A program made the translations under genes and the position numbers. Positions 1 to 6,846 of a stretch of 23,815 nucleotides of DNA are shown here, in pieces. The notes beneath the pieces were generated by a model that made no database searches, was not told the origin of the DNA, and saw nothing but the letters and a program-made list of their open reading frames with translations. This DNA is from SZUA-229 sp041589175 (lineage in GTDB: Bacteria; Pseudomonadota; Gammaproteobacteria; SZUA-229). The stretch lies in the NCBI GenBank assembly GCA_041589175.1, contig JBFHWF010000033.1, positions 1 to 23,815 on the forward strand, written 5' to 3'. Each line of letters begins with the position of its first letter. Within the stretch, counting starts at the first letter, position 1.

Positions 1-26
1 TCCCCAGGGGGCTTTTTTATTTGTAT
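1..26. terminator. Right arm of a terminator cut by the window edge
   Basis: The window opens inside what looks like a rho-independent terminator. CAGGGGGC is followed by six T and then ATTTGTAT, nearly identical to the right arm of the complete hairpin at 464-511. The left arm would lie outside the window, so this is inferred from similarity to the second copy. Which gene it serves cannot be seen. Confidence 0.5.
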
Positions 27-61
27 TGAGTTCCTGGAGTTGAAGCAGAACCTCGGTTCGA

Positions 62-84
62 AAAAATCGCCGGGAGCGATTTTT
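62..84 (-). terminator. Terminator-like hairpin, left end of the structured region
   Basis: A perfect 9-bp stem, AAAAATCGC/GCGATTTTT, with a 5-base loop. Read on the minus strand the right arm runs into TTTTTTCGAACC, the form of an intrinsic terminator for leftward transcription. It shares architecture with the hairpin at 402-426. No gene directly upstream on the minus strand is obvious. Confidence 0.5.
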
Positions 85-165
85 AACAGGGTGGATGCTT
101 TTAATCACCCTGGCTCATAAATCACACAAACATCAACCAAGGTAGCTCTACGCCCCGTCTCCCTC

Positions 166-191
166 GGGGACAGATCTTCAGCTCTGTCCCC
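166..191. repeat. REP-like palindrome with GGGGACAGA arms
   Basis: A perfect 9-bp inverted repeat: GGGGACAGA at 166-174 and TCTGTCCCC at 183-191, loop of eight bases. From memory, GGGGACAGATCT-type palindromes are common around REP-associated tyrosine transposases in gammaproteobacteria, and this window carries a relative of that family at 7756-8418. The link is inference; I saw no second copy here. Confidence 0.4.
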
Positions 192-345
192 CGTTGTGAT
201 ACCACGCAAGCGGTACGAAGTCATATTACCACCCGGCTCAGAACTTCAACTCAGTGCTAATTCAATAACCAACAAACATCGATTAAAAGCAACGCGGAAC
301 TCGCGACTCACACGAGAACGGGAACGGGAACCGGAATATTGATTC

Positions 346-361
346 GCGCCATTTATGGCGC
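346..361. repeat. Short hairpin GCGCCAT/ATGGCGC
   Basis: Seven-base arms separated by TT form a compact palindrome inside the non-coding region. It has no T-tract, so it is not a classical terminator. Function unknown. Confidence 0.4.
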
Positions 362-401
362 TCACCCTCCGGCGCGTGCTCGCAGATGCATCGACTACGT
401 C

Positions 402-426
402 AAAAAGTGCTGTCCTGCACTTTTTT
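402..426 (+). terminator. Terminator-like hairpin, right end of the structured region
   Basis: AAAAAGTGC, a six-base loop, then GCACTTTTTT: a perfect 9-bp stem followed by a T-tract on the plus strand, then CGAACC. The stem differs from the hairpin at 62-84 by paired changes that keep it intact. It would stop rightward transcription, but no rightward gene is seen before it. Confidence 0.55.
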
Positions 427-463
427 CGAACCATAGTGCTCTTATCAAATACGCTTTTTCCGA

Positions 464-511
464 ATACAAATAAAATGCCCCCTGACGAAGCAGGGGGCTT
501 TTTATTTGTAT
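464..511. terminator. Bidirectional terminator abutting tRNA-Ser
   Basis: A 21-base arm (464-484) and its reverse complement (491-511) pair with a single mismatch around the six-base loop ACGAAG. The GC core is GCCCCCTG/CAGGGGGC, flanked by A- and T-rich outer stems that supply a T-tract in both directions. The last base of the right arm is the terminal A of the tRNA CCA end on the minus strand, so the hairpin begins right at the mature tRNA 3' end and is the likely tRNA-Ser terminator. Confidence 0.8.
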
Positions 512-600
512 GGCGGAGAAAGAGGGATTCGAACCCTCGATAGAGTTTCCCCTATACACCCTTAGCAGGGGTGCGCCTTCAGCCACTCGGCCATTTCTCC
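511..600 (-). tRNA. tRNA-Ser, anticodon GCU
   Basis: The minus strand gives a 90-nt class II tRNA. The acceptor stem GGAGAAA pairs with TTTCTCC, followed by discriminator G and an encoded CCA. The anticodon arm ACCCCTGCTAAGGGT has a seven-base loop CTGCTAA with anticodon GCT (reads AGC/AGU). A long variable arm, as expected for serine tRNAs, precedes a standard T arm with GGGTTCGAATCCC. Its place just downstream of csrA is the arrangement known in gammaproteobacteria, where serine and arginine tRNA genes follow csrA. No second tRNA is seen down to the window edge. Confidence 0.97.
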
Positions 601-647
601 GGGAATTTGATTTCGATTTACAGGATGAATACCTGGAAATCTTCAAA

Positions 648-677
648 CAAAACCGCCGCTTAGGTGCGGCGGTTTTG
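648..677 (-). terminator. csrA terminator
   Basis: A perfect 12-bp stem, CAAAACCGCCGC (648-659) with GCGGCGGTTTTG (666-677), and a six-base loop. On the minus strand the stem ends in GGTTTTGTTTG, a modest T-rich tail. It lies between csrA and tRNA-Ser and probably ends the csrA transcript; it would work in either direction. Confidence 0.75.
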
Positions 678-733
678 AGGTGGCTTAGAATACCTTTGAT
701 TGGGTCTCAGGTAAAGCCAAAAATGCAACTAAA

Positions 734-931
734 TTAATTACCTGCACTCTCTGTGGGATGCCCTTCCTGTTCTTTCTGTATACGTTCGTAAATTTCTTCA
801 CGATGTACAGAAACTTCCTTAGGTGCATTGATACCAATACGAACCTGGTTGCCTTTAACACCCAGTACGGTTACTGATACGTCATCACCAATCATTAGCG
901 TTTCGCCAACACGGCGGGTTAGAATTAACAT
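734..931 (-). CDS. csrA: Carbon storage regulator CsrA (RsmA)
   Basis: A 65-residue post-transcriptional regulator that binds GGA motifs in mRNA leaders as a homodimer and changes translation or stability. The start is fixed by the family N-terminus MLILTRRVGETLMIGDD and by an AAGGAG Shine-Dalgarno eight bases upstream; the frame extends nine codons further but those are not part of the family. Leu4 and Arg44 (in VSVHREEIY), the usual RNA-contact residues, are present. Residues after about 55 (EQEGHPTESAGN) form the normal variable tail. It sits between lysC and tRNA-Ser, as in Pseudomonas. Its own leader carries five GGA triplets (see 932-985), so autoregulation is likely. Identity is secure. 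Confidence 0.98.
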   Translation of the reverse strand: MLILTRRVGETLMIGDDVSVTVLGVKGNQVRIGINAPKEVSVHREEIYERIQKEQEGHPTESAGN

Positions 932-985
932 TGTCCTACTCCTTATTTCAATCACCAAGGCGTCCAGAGTCCATGTGTTCTCCGT
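932..985 (-). promoter_or_regulatory. csrA leader with five GGA motifs (possible CsrA autoregulatory sites)
   Basis: On the minus strand, GGA occurs at plus coordinates 981-983, 970-972, 963-965, 940-942 and 934-936, all between the candidate -10 and the ATG. One is inside the Shine-Dalgarno AAGGAG and one is three bases before the start codon. ACATGGACTC partly resembles the CsrA consensus with its ACA-GGA core. Multiple GGA sites overlapping the ribosome site are the known pattern of CsrA-repressed mRNAs, including E. coli csrA itself. The sites are seen; the regulation is inferred. Confidence 0.55.
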
Positions 986-999
986 CTACCCTGTCGTTA

Positions 1000-1008
1000 A
1001 TTTTAACA
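1000..1008 (-). promoter_or_regulatory. Candidate extended -10 promoter of csrA
   Basis: The minus strand reads TGTTAAAAT, a TGn extension followed by TAAAAT (5 of 6 to TATAAT). No good -35 is present, which is tolerated by extended -10 promoters. Transcription would start near 993, giving a leader of about 60 nt that includes all five GGA motifs. Confidence 0.4.
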
Positions 1009-1033
1009 CATCTGACACAAACGGGTGGTAAAT

Positions 1034-2263
1034 TTAGGCTTCACTGACATCGAGTTCGAAGACATCATGCAGCGTACGAACACCGAGTTCGAGGTATTTT
1101 TCATCGACAACAACAGAAATTTTTATTTCTGATGTTGAAATCATAAGGATGTTAATGCCTTCTTTTGCCAGCGCCGAAAACATCCTGGATGCTATACCTG
1201 CATGACTTCGCATGCCAACACCAACAATTGAGATTTTCACGATGCTGTCATTGCCAGTAACTCTCCTGGCACCAAGCTTATCCCCTGTTTGCTTTAACAG
1301 GTCCAGTGCTGACGTATAATCGTTCCGATGAACGGTGAATGTAAAATCGGTGGTATCGTCTTCAGCGACGTTCTGAACGATCATGTCGATTTCAATATTG
1401 GCCTCTGTAATGGGCCCAAGAATATCGGATGCTACACCCGGTTTATCAGGAACACCTGATATTGTTAGCTGGGCTTCATCCCGATTAAACGCAATACCGG
1501 AAATAATGGCCTGCTCCATTTGATCATCCTCAGTCGTGATTAATGTGCCAGTTCCTTCACCTTCTTCAAAGGAAGAGAGTACGCGTAAAGGAACATTATA
1601 TTTTCCTGCAAATTCAACGGAGCGTATTTGCAGAACCTTAGAGCCGAGACTTGCCATCTCGAGCATTTCTTCGAAGGTAATTCGATCGAGTTTTCTCGCC
1701 TTGGGCTCCACGCGTGGATCGGTGGTATAGACGCCATCAACATCCGTGTAAATCTGACACTCATCAGCTTTAAGTGCAGCTGCCATTGCTACGGCTGTCG
1801 TGTCTGAGCCACCTCGACCCAGCGTTGTAATATTGCCTTTTTCATCCACACCCTGGAAACCGGCGACGACGATAATATAGCCATCATCGAGATCCTGCTT
1901 CAGATTTTCACACTGAATATCGAGAATACGGGCCTTACTGTGCGCATCATCCGTCAACATTTTGATCTGTGCACCGGTATAGGATTTTGCCCTGGCGCCC
2001 TTTGCATTTAAGGCCATGCTGAGCAATGCAATGGTGACCTGTTCACCCGTAGAGACCAGTACATCCATTTCGCGGCGTGATGCCTCTTTATCGATTTCGT
2101 GCGCAAGCGCGATAAGGCGATTGGTTTCGCCACTCATTGCTGATACTGCAACGACGACCTGGTTACCCTTATCACGTGTTGCGATAACTCGATCGGCAAC
2201 CGCCTGAATGCGCTCGATCGTACCTACTGATGTACCGCCATATTTTTGAACAATTAGTGCCAT
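1034..2263 (-). CDS. lysC: Aspartate kinase (aspartokinase, LysC type)
   Basis: Phosphorylates L-aspartate to aspartyl phosphate, the first step to lysine, methionine, threonine and diaminopimelate. The 409-residue length fits the monofunctional class. The N-terminal amino-acid kinase domain (about 1-245) opens with QKYGGTSVG and has VSTGEQVT and GRGGSDTTAVA; two C-terminal ACT domains (about 265-405) include SGVPDKPGVASDI and SIVGVGMRSHAG, the usual allosteric lysine/threonine sites. No homoserine dehydrogenase domain is fused. It lies between alaS and csrA, the Pseudomonas-like order. In some relatives an internal start makes a separate regulatory subunit; I see no strong evidence for it here. 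A terminator-like hairpin separates it from alaS. Confidence 0.97.
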   Translation of the reverse strand: MALIVQKYGGTSVGTIERIQAVADRVIATRDKGNQVVVAVSAMSGETNRLIALAHEIDKEASRREMDVLVSTGEQVTIALLSMALNAKGARAKSYTGAQIKMLTDDAHSKARILDIQCENLKQDLDDGYIIVVAGFQGVDEKGNITTLGRGGSDTTAVAMAAALKADECQIYTDVDGVYTTDPRVEPKARKLDRITFEEMLEMASLGSKVLQIRSVEFAGKYNVPLRVLSSFEEGEGTGTLITTEDDQMEQAIISGIAFNRDEAQLTISGVPDKPGVASDILGPITEANIEIDMIVQNVAEDDTTDFTFTVHRNDYTSALDLLKQTGDKLGARRVTGNDSIVKISIVGVGMRSHAGIASRMFSALAKEGINILMISTSEIKISVVVDEKYLELGVRTLHDVFELDVSEA

Positions 2264-2303
2264 ATCGGTTGACGAGATTCCTGAAACTGTTACACCATCT
2301 AAA

Positions 2304-2330
2304 AGCCCGCTCGTACTGCTGGAGCGGGCT
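2304..2330 (-). terminator. Terminator-like hairpin between alaS and lysC
   Basis: AGCCCGCTC (2304-2312) pairs perfectly with GAGCGGGCT (2322-2330) around a nine-base loop. On the minus strand the stem is followed by TTTTAGATGG, a short T-tract. It could end the alaS transcript or attenuate read-through into lysC. Confidence 0.6.
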
Positions 2331-2407
2331 CTCGGGACGGCGAATTATGGCACAAGCCGCGTGCTAATGCGACTTGTCTAATGCCAGATGTACGCGAAAA
2401 GGACTGT

Positions 2408-5029
2408 TTATAGGCGAGACTCTACCCAGCTAGTGACGGATGCCAGTGCAGCATCAATATTTTCTGGCTGACTACCACCTGCCATCGCCATATCAGGGCG
2501 GCCGCCACCCTTACCGCCTACCTGGGAGGCTACCATATTGACCAGCTCACCAGCTTTTAACTGTGAAGTCAGTTCCTTCGTAACACCTGCACACAGGCTA
2601 ACTTTCTGTTCGTCAATGGTGGCCAGCACGACTACGGCACTACCCAGTTTATTCTTGAGTTGATCCATGGTGTCGCGTAAAGCCTTGCTGTCTACACCTT
2701 CCAGCTTGACGGCGAGAACCTTGACGCCATTAACTTCGACGGCATCCGCTGTCAGGTCGCGTCCTGTCTGTGTCGCCATTTTTGATTTTAGCTGAGCGAT
2801 TTCCTTTTCCTGACTCTTGAGCTTGTTAATCAGCTGTGTAATCTTATCTTCAACTTCATCATTACTGGCTTTAAGAAGTGATGATATCTTATTGATTTTA
2901 TTAGATTGAGCATTAAAAAATTCAACGGTGGCGACACCCGTTATTGCCTCAATACGCCTTACGCCTGATGCGATACCGGTTTCTGCAATGATCTTGAATG
3001 CGCCAATATCACCCGTGCGATTCACGTGTACACCACCGCAAAGCTCGACAGAAAAATCCCCCATGGAGATAACGCGCACTTCATCGCCATATTTTTCACC
3101 AAACAGAGCCATGGCGCCCTTCGCCTTGGCATCAGCAATCGCCATAACCTCTGCCTGTGTAGACAGGTTATTGCGAATCTGTGCGTTTACCAGCTGCTCT
3201 ATCTGGTAGATTTGTTCAGCCGTCACTGGCTGATTATGCGAAAAGTCGAAACGTAGCCGCTCACTGTTAACCAGTGAGCCTTTCTGCTGGACATGTTCTC
3301 CCAGCACCTGTCGCAGGGCTGCGTGCATCAGGTGAGTTGCGGAGTGGTTACGGATGGTTGCATCGCGGCGATCAGCATCAATGACAGCCTGTATGCTATC
3401 GCCCAGCTTCAGGGAACCCTCTGCAACTATACCGATATGGATAAACGCCTTACCCTGCTTCTGTGTATCCATTACATCAAAACGGCACTGGCTATTCTGT
3501 AGCAAACCAGTATCACCTACCTGACCGCCTGATTCTGCATAGAACGGTGTTTTGCCGAGAATCACGACCGCCTCATCACCGGCAGTAATAGAATCTACTG
3601 CCTGTCCATCCCTGAACAGAGCCTCAATACAGGCTTCGTCCTGCAGGTGGTCATAACCTGTGAAGTCGGTTACCGCGTCAGTATTGATCGTATCGTTATA
3701 ATCGACGCCAAATTTGCTGGCGGAACGGGCGCGATCACGCTGTTCAGCCATGCAGGCTTCGTAGCCGTCCATATCCAGACTCAGGTCGCGCTCGCGTGCG
3801 ATATCTGCCGTCAGGTCGACCGGGAAGCCATAGGTATCATATAGCTTGAATACCATTTCACCGGGTATCTGTTTGTCTTTGATACCGGATATGCCGTCTT
3901 CGAGGATTTTCATGCCCTGATCGAGGGTTTCAGCGAAGCGCTGTTCTTCAAGTTTCAGTGCTGCTTCTACATCTGCCTGGGCATTCGCAAGCTCTGGGTA
4001 GGCCTCACCCATTTGTTCGACGAGAGGTTTCACCAGCGAATAGAAGAACAGTTCATTCTGGCCCAGCTTATGGCCATGGCGTAAGGCACGACGAATAATA
4101 CGTCGTAACACATAACCACGTCCTTCATTCGAAGGCAGTACGCCATCAACGATCAGGAATGCACAGGAACGAATATGGTCAGCGATGACCTTAAGGGAGC
4201 TATTGTTGAGGTCACTGCATCCGGTTGCCGCTGCTGCAGCTTTGATGAGTGACTGGAACAGGTCGATATCATAGTTGCTGTGGCCGTTCTGCAGAATCGC
4301 GGCCAGGCGCTCAAGACCCATACCCGTATCGACCGAGGGCTTTGGCAGGGAGTGCATGGTGCCATCCTTGTCCCGGTTGTACTGCATGAAGACGAGATTC
4401 CAGATTTCGATATAGCGATCGCCATCTTCCTCGGGTGTTCCCGGTGGACCGCCCCAGATATGCTCTCCATGGTCGTAGAAAATCTCGGTGCAGGGACCGC
4501 AGGGCCCTGTATCGCCCATTGCCCAGAAATTGTCGCTTTCATAGCGTTTCTTACCAGGTTTATCGCCAATACGTGAGAATCGATCCGGGTTTACGCCAAT
4601 GTCGTTTAGCCAGATGTCAGCAGCTTCCGTGTCCTCTTCATAAACTGTGACCCAGAGTTTTTCCCTGGGTAAGCCAACGACTTCCGTTAGAAACTCCCAG
4701 GCATAGGCAATTGCCTCGTGCTTAAAGTAATCGCCAAAACTGAAATTACCCAGCATCTCGAAGAAGGTGTGATGACGCGCTGTGTAGCCGACATTCTCAA
4801 GGTCGTTATGTTTGCCGCCTGCCCGTACGCAGCGCTGGCTGGATGTTGCTCGGGTGTAATTACGTTTATCCTGCCCGAGAAATACATCCTTAAATTGCAC
4901 CATACCTGCATTGGTAAACAGCAGGGTTGGGTCATTACCGGGTACCAGTGAGCTGGATGCAACAATCTCGTGCTGTTTACTGGCAAAAAAATCGAGAAAC
5001 TTCTGTCGAATTTCGGCTGTCGTCGTCAT
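2408..5029 (-). CDS. alaS: Alanyl-tRNA synthetase
   Basis: Charges tRNA-Ala with alanine in the cytoplasm. At 873 residues it is full length. Order of domains: class II catalytic core (about 1-240, with FTNAGMVQFKDVFLG and RHHTFFEMLGNFSFGDYF), tRNA recognition region (about 240-460), editing domain with the zinc motif HSATHLMHAAL (HxxxH near 563) and ELCGGVHVNRTG (C and H near 665), then a coiled-coil/DHHA1 C-terminal domain with a Gly-rich GGKGGGRPDMAMAG segment near the end. The editing domain removes misactivated Ser and Gly. It is downstream of recA-recX on the same strand, as in E. coli. The 47-bp gap to recX is very AT-rich and no clear Shine-Dalgarno precedes the ATG. Confidence 0.99.
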   Translation of the reverse strand: MTTTAEIRQKFLDFFASKQHEIVASSSLVPGNDPTLLFTNAGMVQFKDVFLGQDKRNYTRATSSQRCVRAGGKHNDLENVGYTARHHTFFEMLGNFSFGDYFKHEAIAYAWEFLTEVVGLPREKLWVTVYEEDTEAADIWLNDIGVNPDRFSRIGDKPGKKRYESDNFWAMGDTGPCGPCTEIFYDHGEHIWGGPPGTPEEDGDRYIEIWNLVFMQYNRDKDGTMHSLPKPSVDTGMGLERLAAILQNGHSNYDIDLFQSLIKAAAAATGCSDLNNSSLKVIADHIRSCAFLIVDGVLPSNEGRGYVLRRIIRRALRHGHKLGQNELFFYSLVKPLVEQMGEAYPELANAQADVEAALKLEEQRFAETLDQGMKILEDGISGIKDKQIPGEMVFKLYDTYGFPVDLTADIARERDLSLDMDGYEACMAEQRDRARSASKFGVDYNDTINTDAVTDFTGYDHLQDEACIEALFRDGQAVDSITAGDEAVVILGKTPFYAESGGQVGDTGLLQNSQCRFDVMDTQKQGKAFIHIGIVAEGSLKLGDSIQAVIDADRRDATIRNHSATHLMHAALRQVLGEHVQQKGSLVNSERLRFDFSHNQPVTAEQIYQIEQLVNAQIRNNLSTQAEVMAIADAKAKGAMALFGEKYGDEVRVISMGDFSVELCGGVHVNRTGDIGAFKIIAETGIASGVRRIEAITGVATVEFFNAQSNKINKISSLLKASNDEVEDKITQLINKLKSQEKEIAQLKSKMATQTGRDLTADAVEVNGVKVLAVKLEGVDSKALRDTMDQLKNKLGSAVVVLATIDEQKVSLCAGVTKELTSQLKAGELVNMVASQVGGKGGGRPDMAMAGGSQPENIDAALASVTSWVESRL

Positions 5030-5076
5030 ATTAAATTACATTAACTATATAACTTATCACATTGAAATATATGATA

Positions 5077-5526
5077 TTAATATTCGGTATCACCCATAGA
5101 ATCCAGATTAAGAACCCAGTCTAGTGGAAAACCTCGTGTTTGCAGGAAACGGGCACGTTTTGCTTTTTCAGCATAATCGCTGGCGGCTATATCTGCGTAT
5201 TTTTTGCGGTACTGCTGGCGCATTATATCGTGCCATTCAGGGTTATTGTGATCGATAAAATCTCTGGCCAGTGATTCATCAATGCCTCGTTCACGCAGCT
5301 CCTGAATAATTCTCACAGGCCCGTAACCTCGCTGCTTGCGCATATTAATATAACTTTCGGTAAAACGCTCATCTGAGAGCAAATTATTCTCTATCAACTG
5401 AACGATGACACGATCGATATCCTGTGCATCAAAGCTTTTTTGGCTGAGCTTGCGGCGTAGCTCATGCTCAGAATGCTCACGTCTGGCCAGGCAGCTGACA
5501 GCGACTTCGGTGATGGATTTAGGCAT
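5077..5526 (-). CDS. recX: Regulatory protein RecX
   Basis: A small modulator that binds RecA filaments and limits their extension and RecA activities. The 149-residue protein shows the family's helical three-repeat fold: an N-terminal ALxxLxxREHSxxEL-like segment (AVSCLARREHSEHELRRKL), then LIENNLLSDERFTESYI, then YGPVRIIQELRERGI, all diagnostic. It directly follows recA on the same strand, 79 bp downstream, beyond the intrinsic terminator at 5552-5591. In E. coli recX is expressed by low-level read-through of such a terminator; the same is likely here. The ribosome site upstream of the ATG is weak (TGAAAG). Confidence 0.96.
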   Translation of the reverse strand: MPKSITEVAVSCLARREHSEHELRRKLSQKSFDAQDIDRVIVQLIENNLLSDERFTESYINMRKQRGYGPVRIIQELRERGIDESLARDFIDHNNPEWHDIMRQQYRKKYADIAASDYAEKAKRARFLQTRGFPLDWVLNLDSMGDTEY

Positions 5527-5551
5527 TTTAACTTTCAGGTATCAGCAATTG

Positions 5552-5591
5552 AAAACGCCTGTCACATCGAGAGAGATCTCGGTGACAGACG
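5552..5591 (-). terminator. recA terminator (recA-recX intergenic)
   Basis: On the minus strand CGTCTGTCAC and GTGACAGGCG form a long stem that continues through CGAGA/TCTCG, with one G-T pair in the outer part and an internal mismatch, followed by TTTT at 5555-5552. It matches the known recA-recX arrangement, in which partial termination sets low RecX levels. Confidence 0.85.
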
Positions 5592-5605
5592 CCATGTGCA
5601 GAAGC

Positions 5606-6676
5606 TTATTCAGCGGCCAGTGCTGCTTCGATCATCTCGTCCGTGATTTCCTGGCTGTCATCCTCTTCAGCCGGTAAATCCTTTGGGTCTGGCATCAGGG
5701 TCTCGCGAATTTTTGTTTCAATCTCATCTGCAATTGCCGGATTTTCCTTCATGAAGGTACGTACCTTGTCTTTACCCTGGCCAATACGTTCGCCATTATA
5801 AGAGTACCAGGCGCCCGCTTTGTCGATAATCTTGGTATCAACGCCCATATCGATCAGTTCGCCTTCATGGGATATGCCTTCGCCATACAGGATCTCGAAG
5901 GTAACCGTCTTGAACGGAGGAGCGACCTTGTTTTTAACGACCTTAACCTTGGTGTCATTACCAATAATCTCGTCACCTTTCTTGATGGCGCCTGTGCGGC
6001 GAATATCGAGGCGTACCGAAGAGTAGAACTTAAGCGCATTACCGCCAGTGGTTGTTTCAGGGTTACCAAACATCACGCCAATCTTCATGCGTAGCTGATT
6101 GATAAAGATAACCAGGGTGTTAGAGCGCTTGATATTGGCGGTCAGCTTACGCAGTGCCTGACTCAGCAGGCGCGCCTGCAGGCCCATATGTGAGTCGCCC
6201 ATTTCGCCTTCGATTTCGGCCTTGGGTGTAAGCGCGGCGACCGAGTCGACAACGACTACGCTGACGGCACCAGATCGTACCAGCATATCGGTGATTTCCA
6301 GTGCCTGCTCACCTGTGTCAGGCTGCGATACCAGCAGCTCATCCACATCGACACCCAGTTTTTCGGCATAGGACGGGTCAAGCGCATGTTCGGCATCGAC
6401 AAAAGCGCAGGTGCCGCCAATTTTTTGAGCTTCGGCAATTACCTGAAGTGTCAGGGTTGTTTTGCCGGAAGATTCAGGGCCGTAGATTTCTACGATGCGG
6501 CCTTTGGGCAGTCCGCCAATACCCAGTGCGACATCCAGCCCGATAGAGCCTGTTGAGATCGCCTCGATGTTTGCAGCTAGCCCGGCATCGCCCATGCGCA
6601 TAACAGATCCCTTGCCGAACTGCTTTTCAATCTGACTTAACGCTGCGCTTAGTGCTTTTTTCTTGTTTTCATCCAT
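5606..6676 (-). CDS. recA: Recombinase RecA
   Basis: ATP-dependent strand-exchange protein and co-protease for LexA. It is 356 residues long and complete. Walker A GPESSGKTT lies at 66-74, the Walker B region near VVVVDSVAAL, and the DNA-binding loops include GEMGDSHMGLQARLLSQALRKLT and the L2 segment after INQLRMKIGVMFGNPETTTGGNALKFY. The C-terminus is acidic (EEDDSQEITDEMIEAAL), as in other bacterial RecA proteins. ATG with AGGGGA upstream. A 6-bp hairpin (GCGCAT/ATGCGC, 6715-6729) lies in the leader. No CTG-N10-CAG LexA box is present in the 170 bp upstream, which is unexpected for a gammaproteobacterium. The divergent neighbour is a WYL regulator. Confidence 0.99.
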   Translation of the reverse strand: MDENKKKALSAALSQIEKQFGKGSVMRMGDAGLAANIEAISTGSIGLDVALGIGGLPKGRIVEIYGPESSGKTTLTLQVIAEAQKIGGTCAFVDAEHALDPSYAEKLGVDVDELLVSQPDTGEQALEITDMLVRSGAVSVVVVDSVAALTPKAEIEGEMGDSHMGLQARLLSQALRKLTANIKRSNTLVIFINQLRMKIGVMFGNPETTTGGNALKFYSSVRLDIRRTGAIKKGDEIIGNDTKVKVVKNKVAPPFKTVTFEILYGEGISHEGELIDMGVDTKIIDKAGAWYSYNGERIGQGKDKVRTFMKENPAIADEIETKIRETLMPDPKDLPAEEDDSQEITDEMIEAALAAE

Positions 6677-6743
6677 CGTGGTATCCCCTGTTCTGGTTTT
6701 ATTCAGTTGGAGCAGCGCATTCTATGCGCCGCGGTATGTTTGT

Positions 6744-6772
6744 AGGTTAGTGTATACATTTTACGATGTCAA
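6744..6772 (-). promoter_or_regulatory. Candidate sigma-70 promoter of recA
   Basis: On the minus strand a perfect TTGACA (plus 6767-6772) is followed after 17 bases by TAACCT (6744-6749), a weak -10 with 3 of 6 consensus bases. The -35 is 14 bp from the -35 of the divergent WYL gene, with a palindrome in between. Confidence 0.5.
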
Positions 6773-6778
6773 TAAAAA

Positions 6779-6793
6779 ATATCATGTTGATAT
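6779..6793. promoter_or_regulatory. Candidate operator palindrome between recA and the WYL gene
   Basis: ATATCA-TGT-TGATAT is a perfect 6-bp inverted repeat with a 3-base centre. It overlaps the -35 element (TTGATA, 6787-6792) of the plus-strand regulator and ends six bases from the recA -35. A dimeric wHTH-WYL repressor binding here would block its own promoter and could touch recA transcription. The palindrome is seen; the binding protein is inferred. Confidence 0.4.
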
Positions 6794-6815
6794 AAAATAT
6801 TACCTACTCTATATT
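6787..6815 (+). promoter_or_regulatory. Sigma-70 promoter of the WYL regulator gene
   Basis: TTGATA (6787-6792), a 17-base spacer and TATATT (6810-6815): 5 of 6 matches at each element with ideal spacing. The start site would be near 6822, leaving a leader of about 25 nt containing AGGAG. Confidence 0.65.
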
Positions 6816-6846
6816 TATGAGCATGTGATGAGGAGAGGCAACCCGC

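Larger units (their letters stand above)
55..432. repeat. Non-coding structured region bounded by a 12-bp inverted repeat
   Basis: This stretch between the truncated terminator and the tRNA-Ser hairpin has no convincing coding region; its two short open frames give low-complexity, Arg/Ser-rich products without recognisable domains. It is bounded by GGTTCGAAAAAA (55-66) and its exact reverse complement (421-432). Just inside each copy is a hairpin of the same design, and other hairpins lie between: CAGGGTG/CACCCTG at 87-93 and 106-112, GGGGACAGA/TCTGTCCCC at 166-191, and GCGCCAT/ATGGCGC at 346-361. A short GGGAAC tandem run lies near 312-328. A miniature mobile element, a REP-like cluster or a structured RNA are all possible; I cannot choose between them. 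Confidence 0.45.

Noticed and set aside
55..66. GGTTCGAA as the T arm of a tRNA or an attachment-site remnant
   Set aside because: No acceptor, anticodon or CCA sequence surrounds it; the match to a tRNA T loop is only eight bases and there is no integrase.
246..543. Two open frames of 62 codons on opposite strands in the left spacer
   Set aside because: They give Arg/Ser-rich or low-complexity products, run through hairpins or into the tRNA, and lack ribosome sites.
395..737. Open frames across tRNA-Ser and the csrA terminator
   Set aside because: They read through a clear tRNA gene and hairpin arms; no protein family is recognisable.
6677..6846. CTG and CAG triplets as half-sites of a LexA box
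   Set aside because: CTG and CAG at 6688-6706 are spaced by 8 or 13, not 10, bases.
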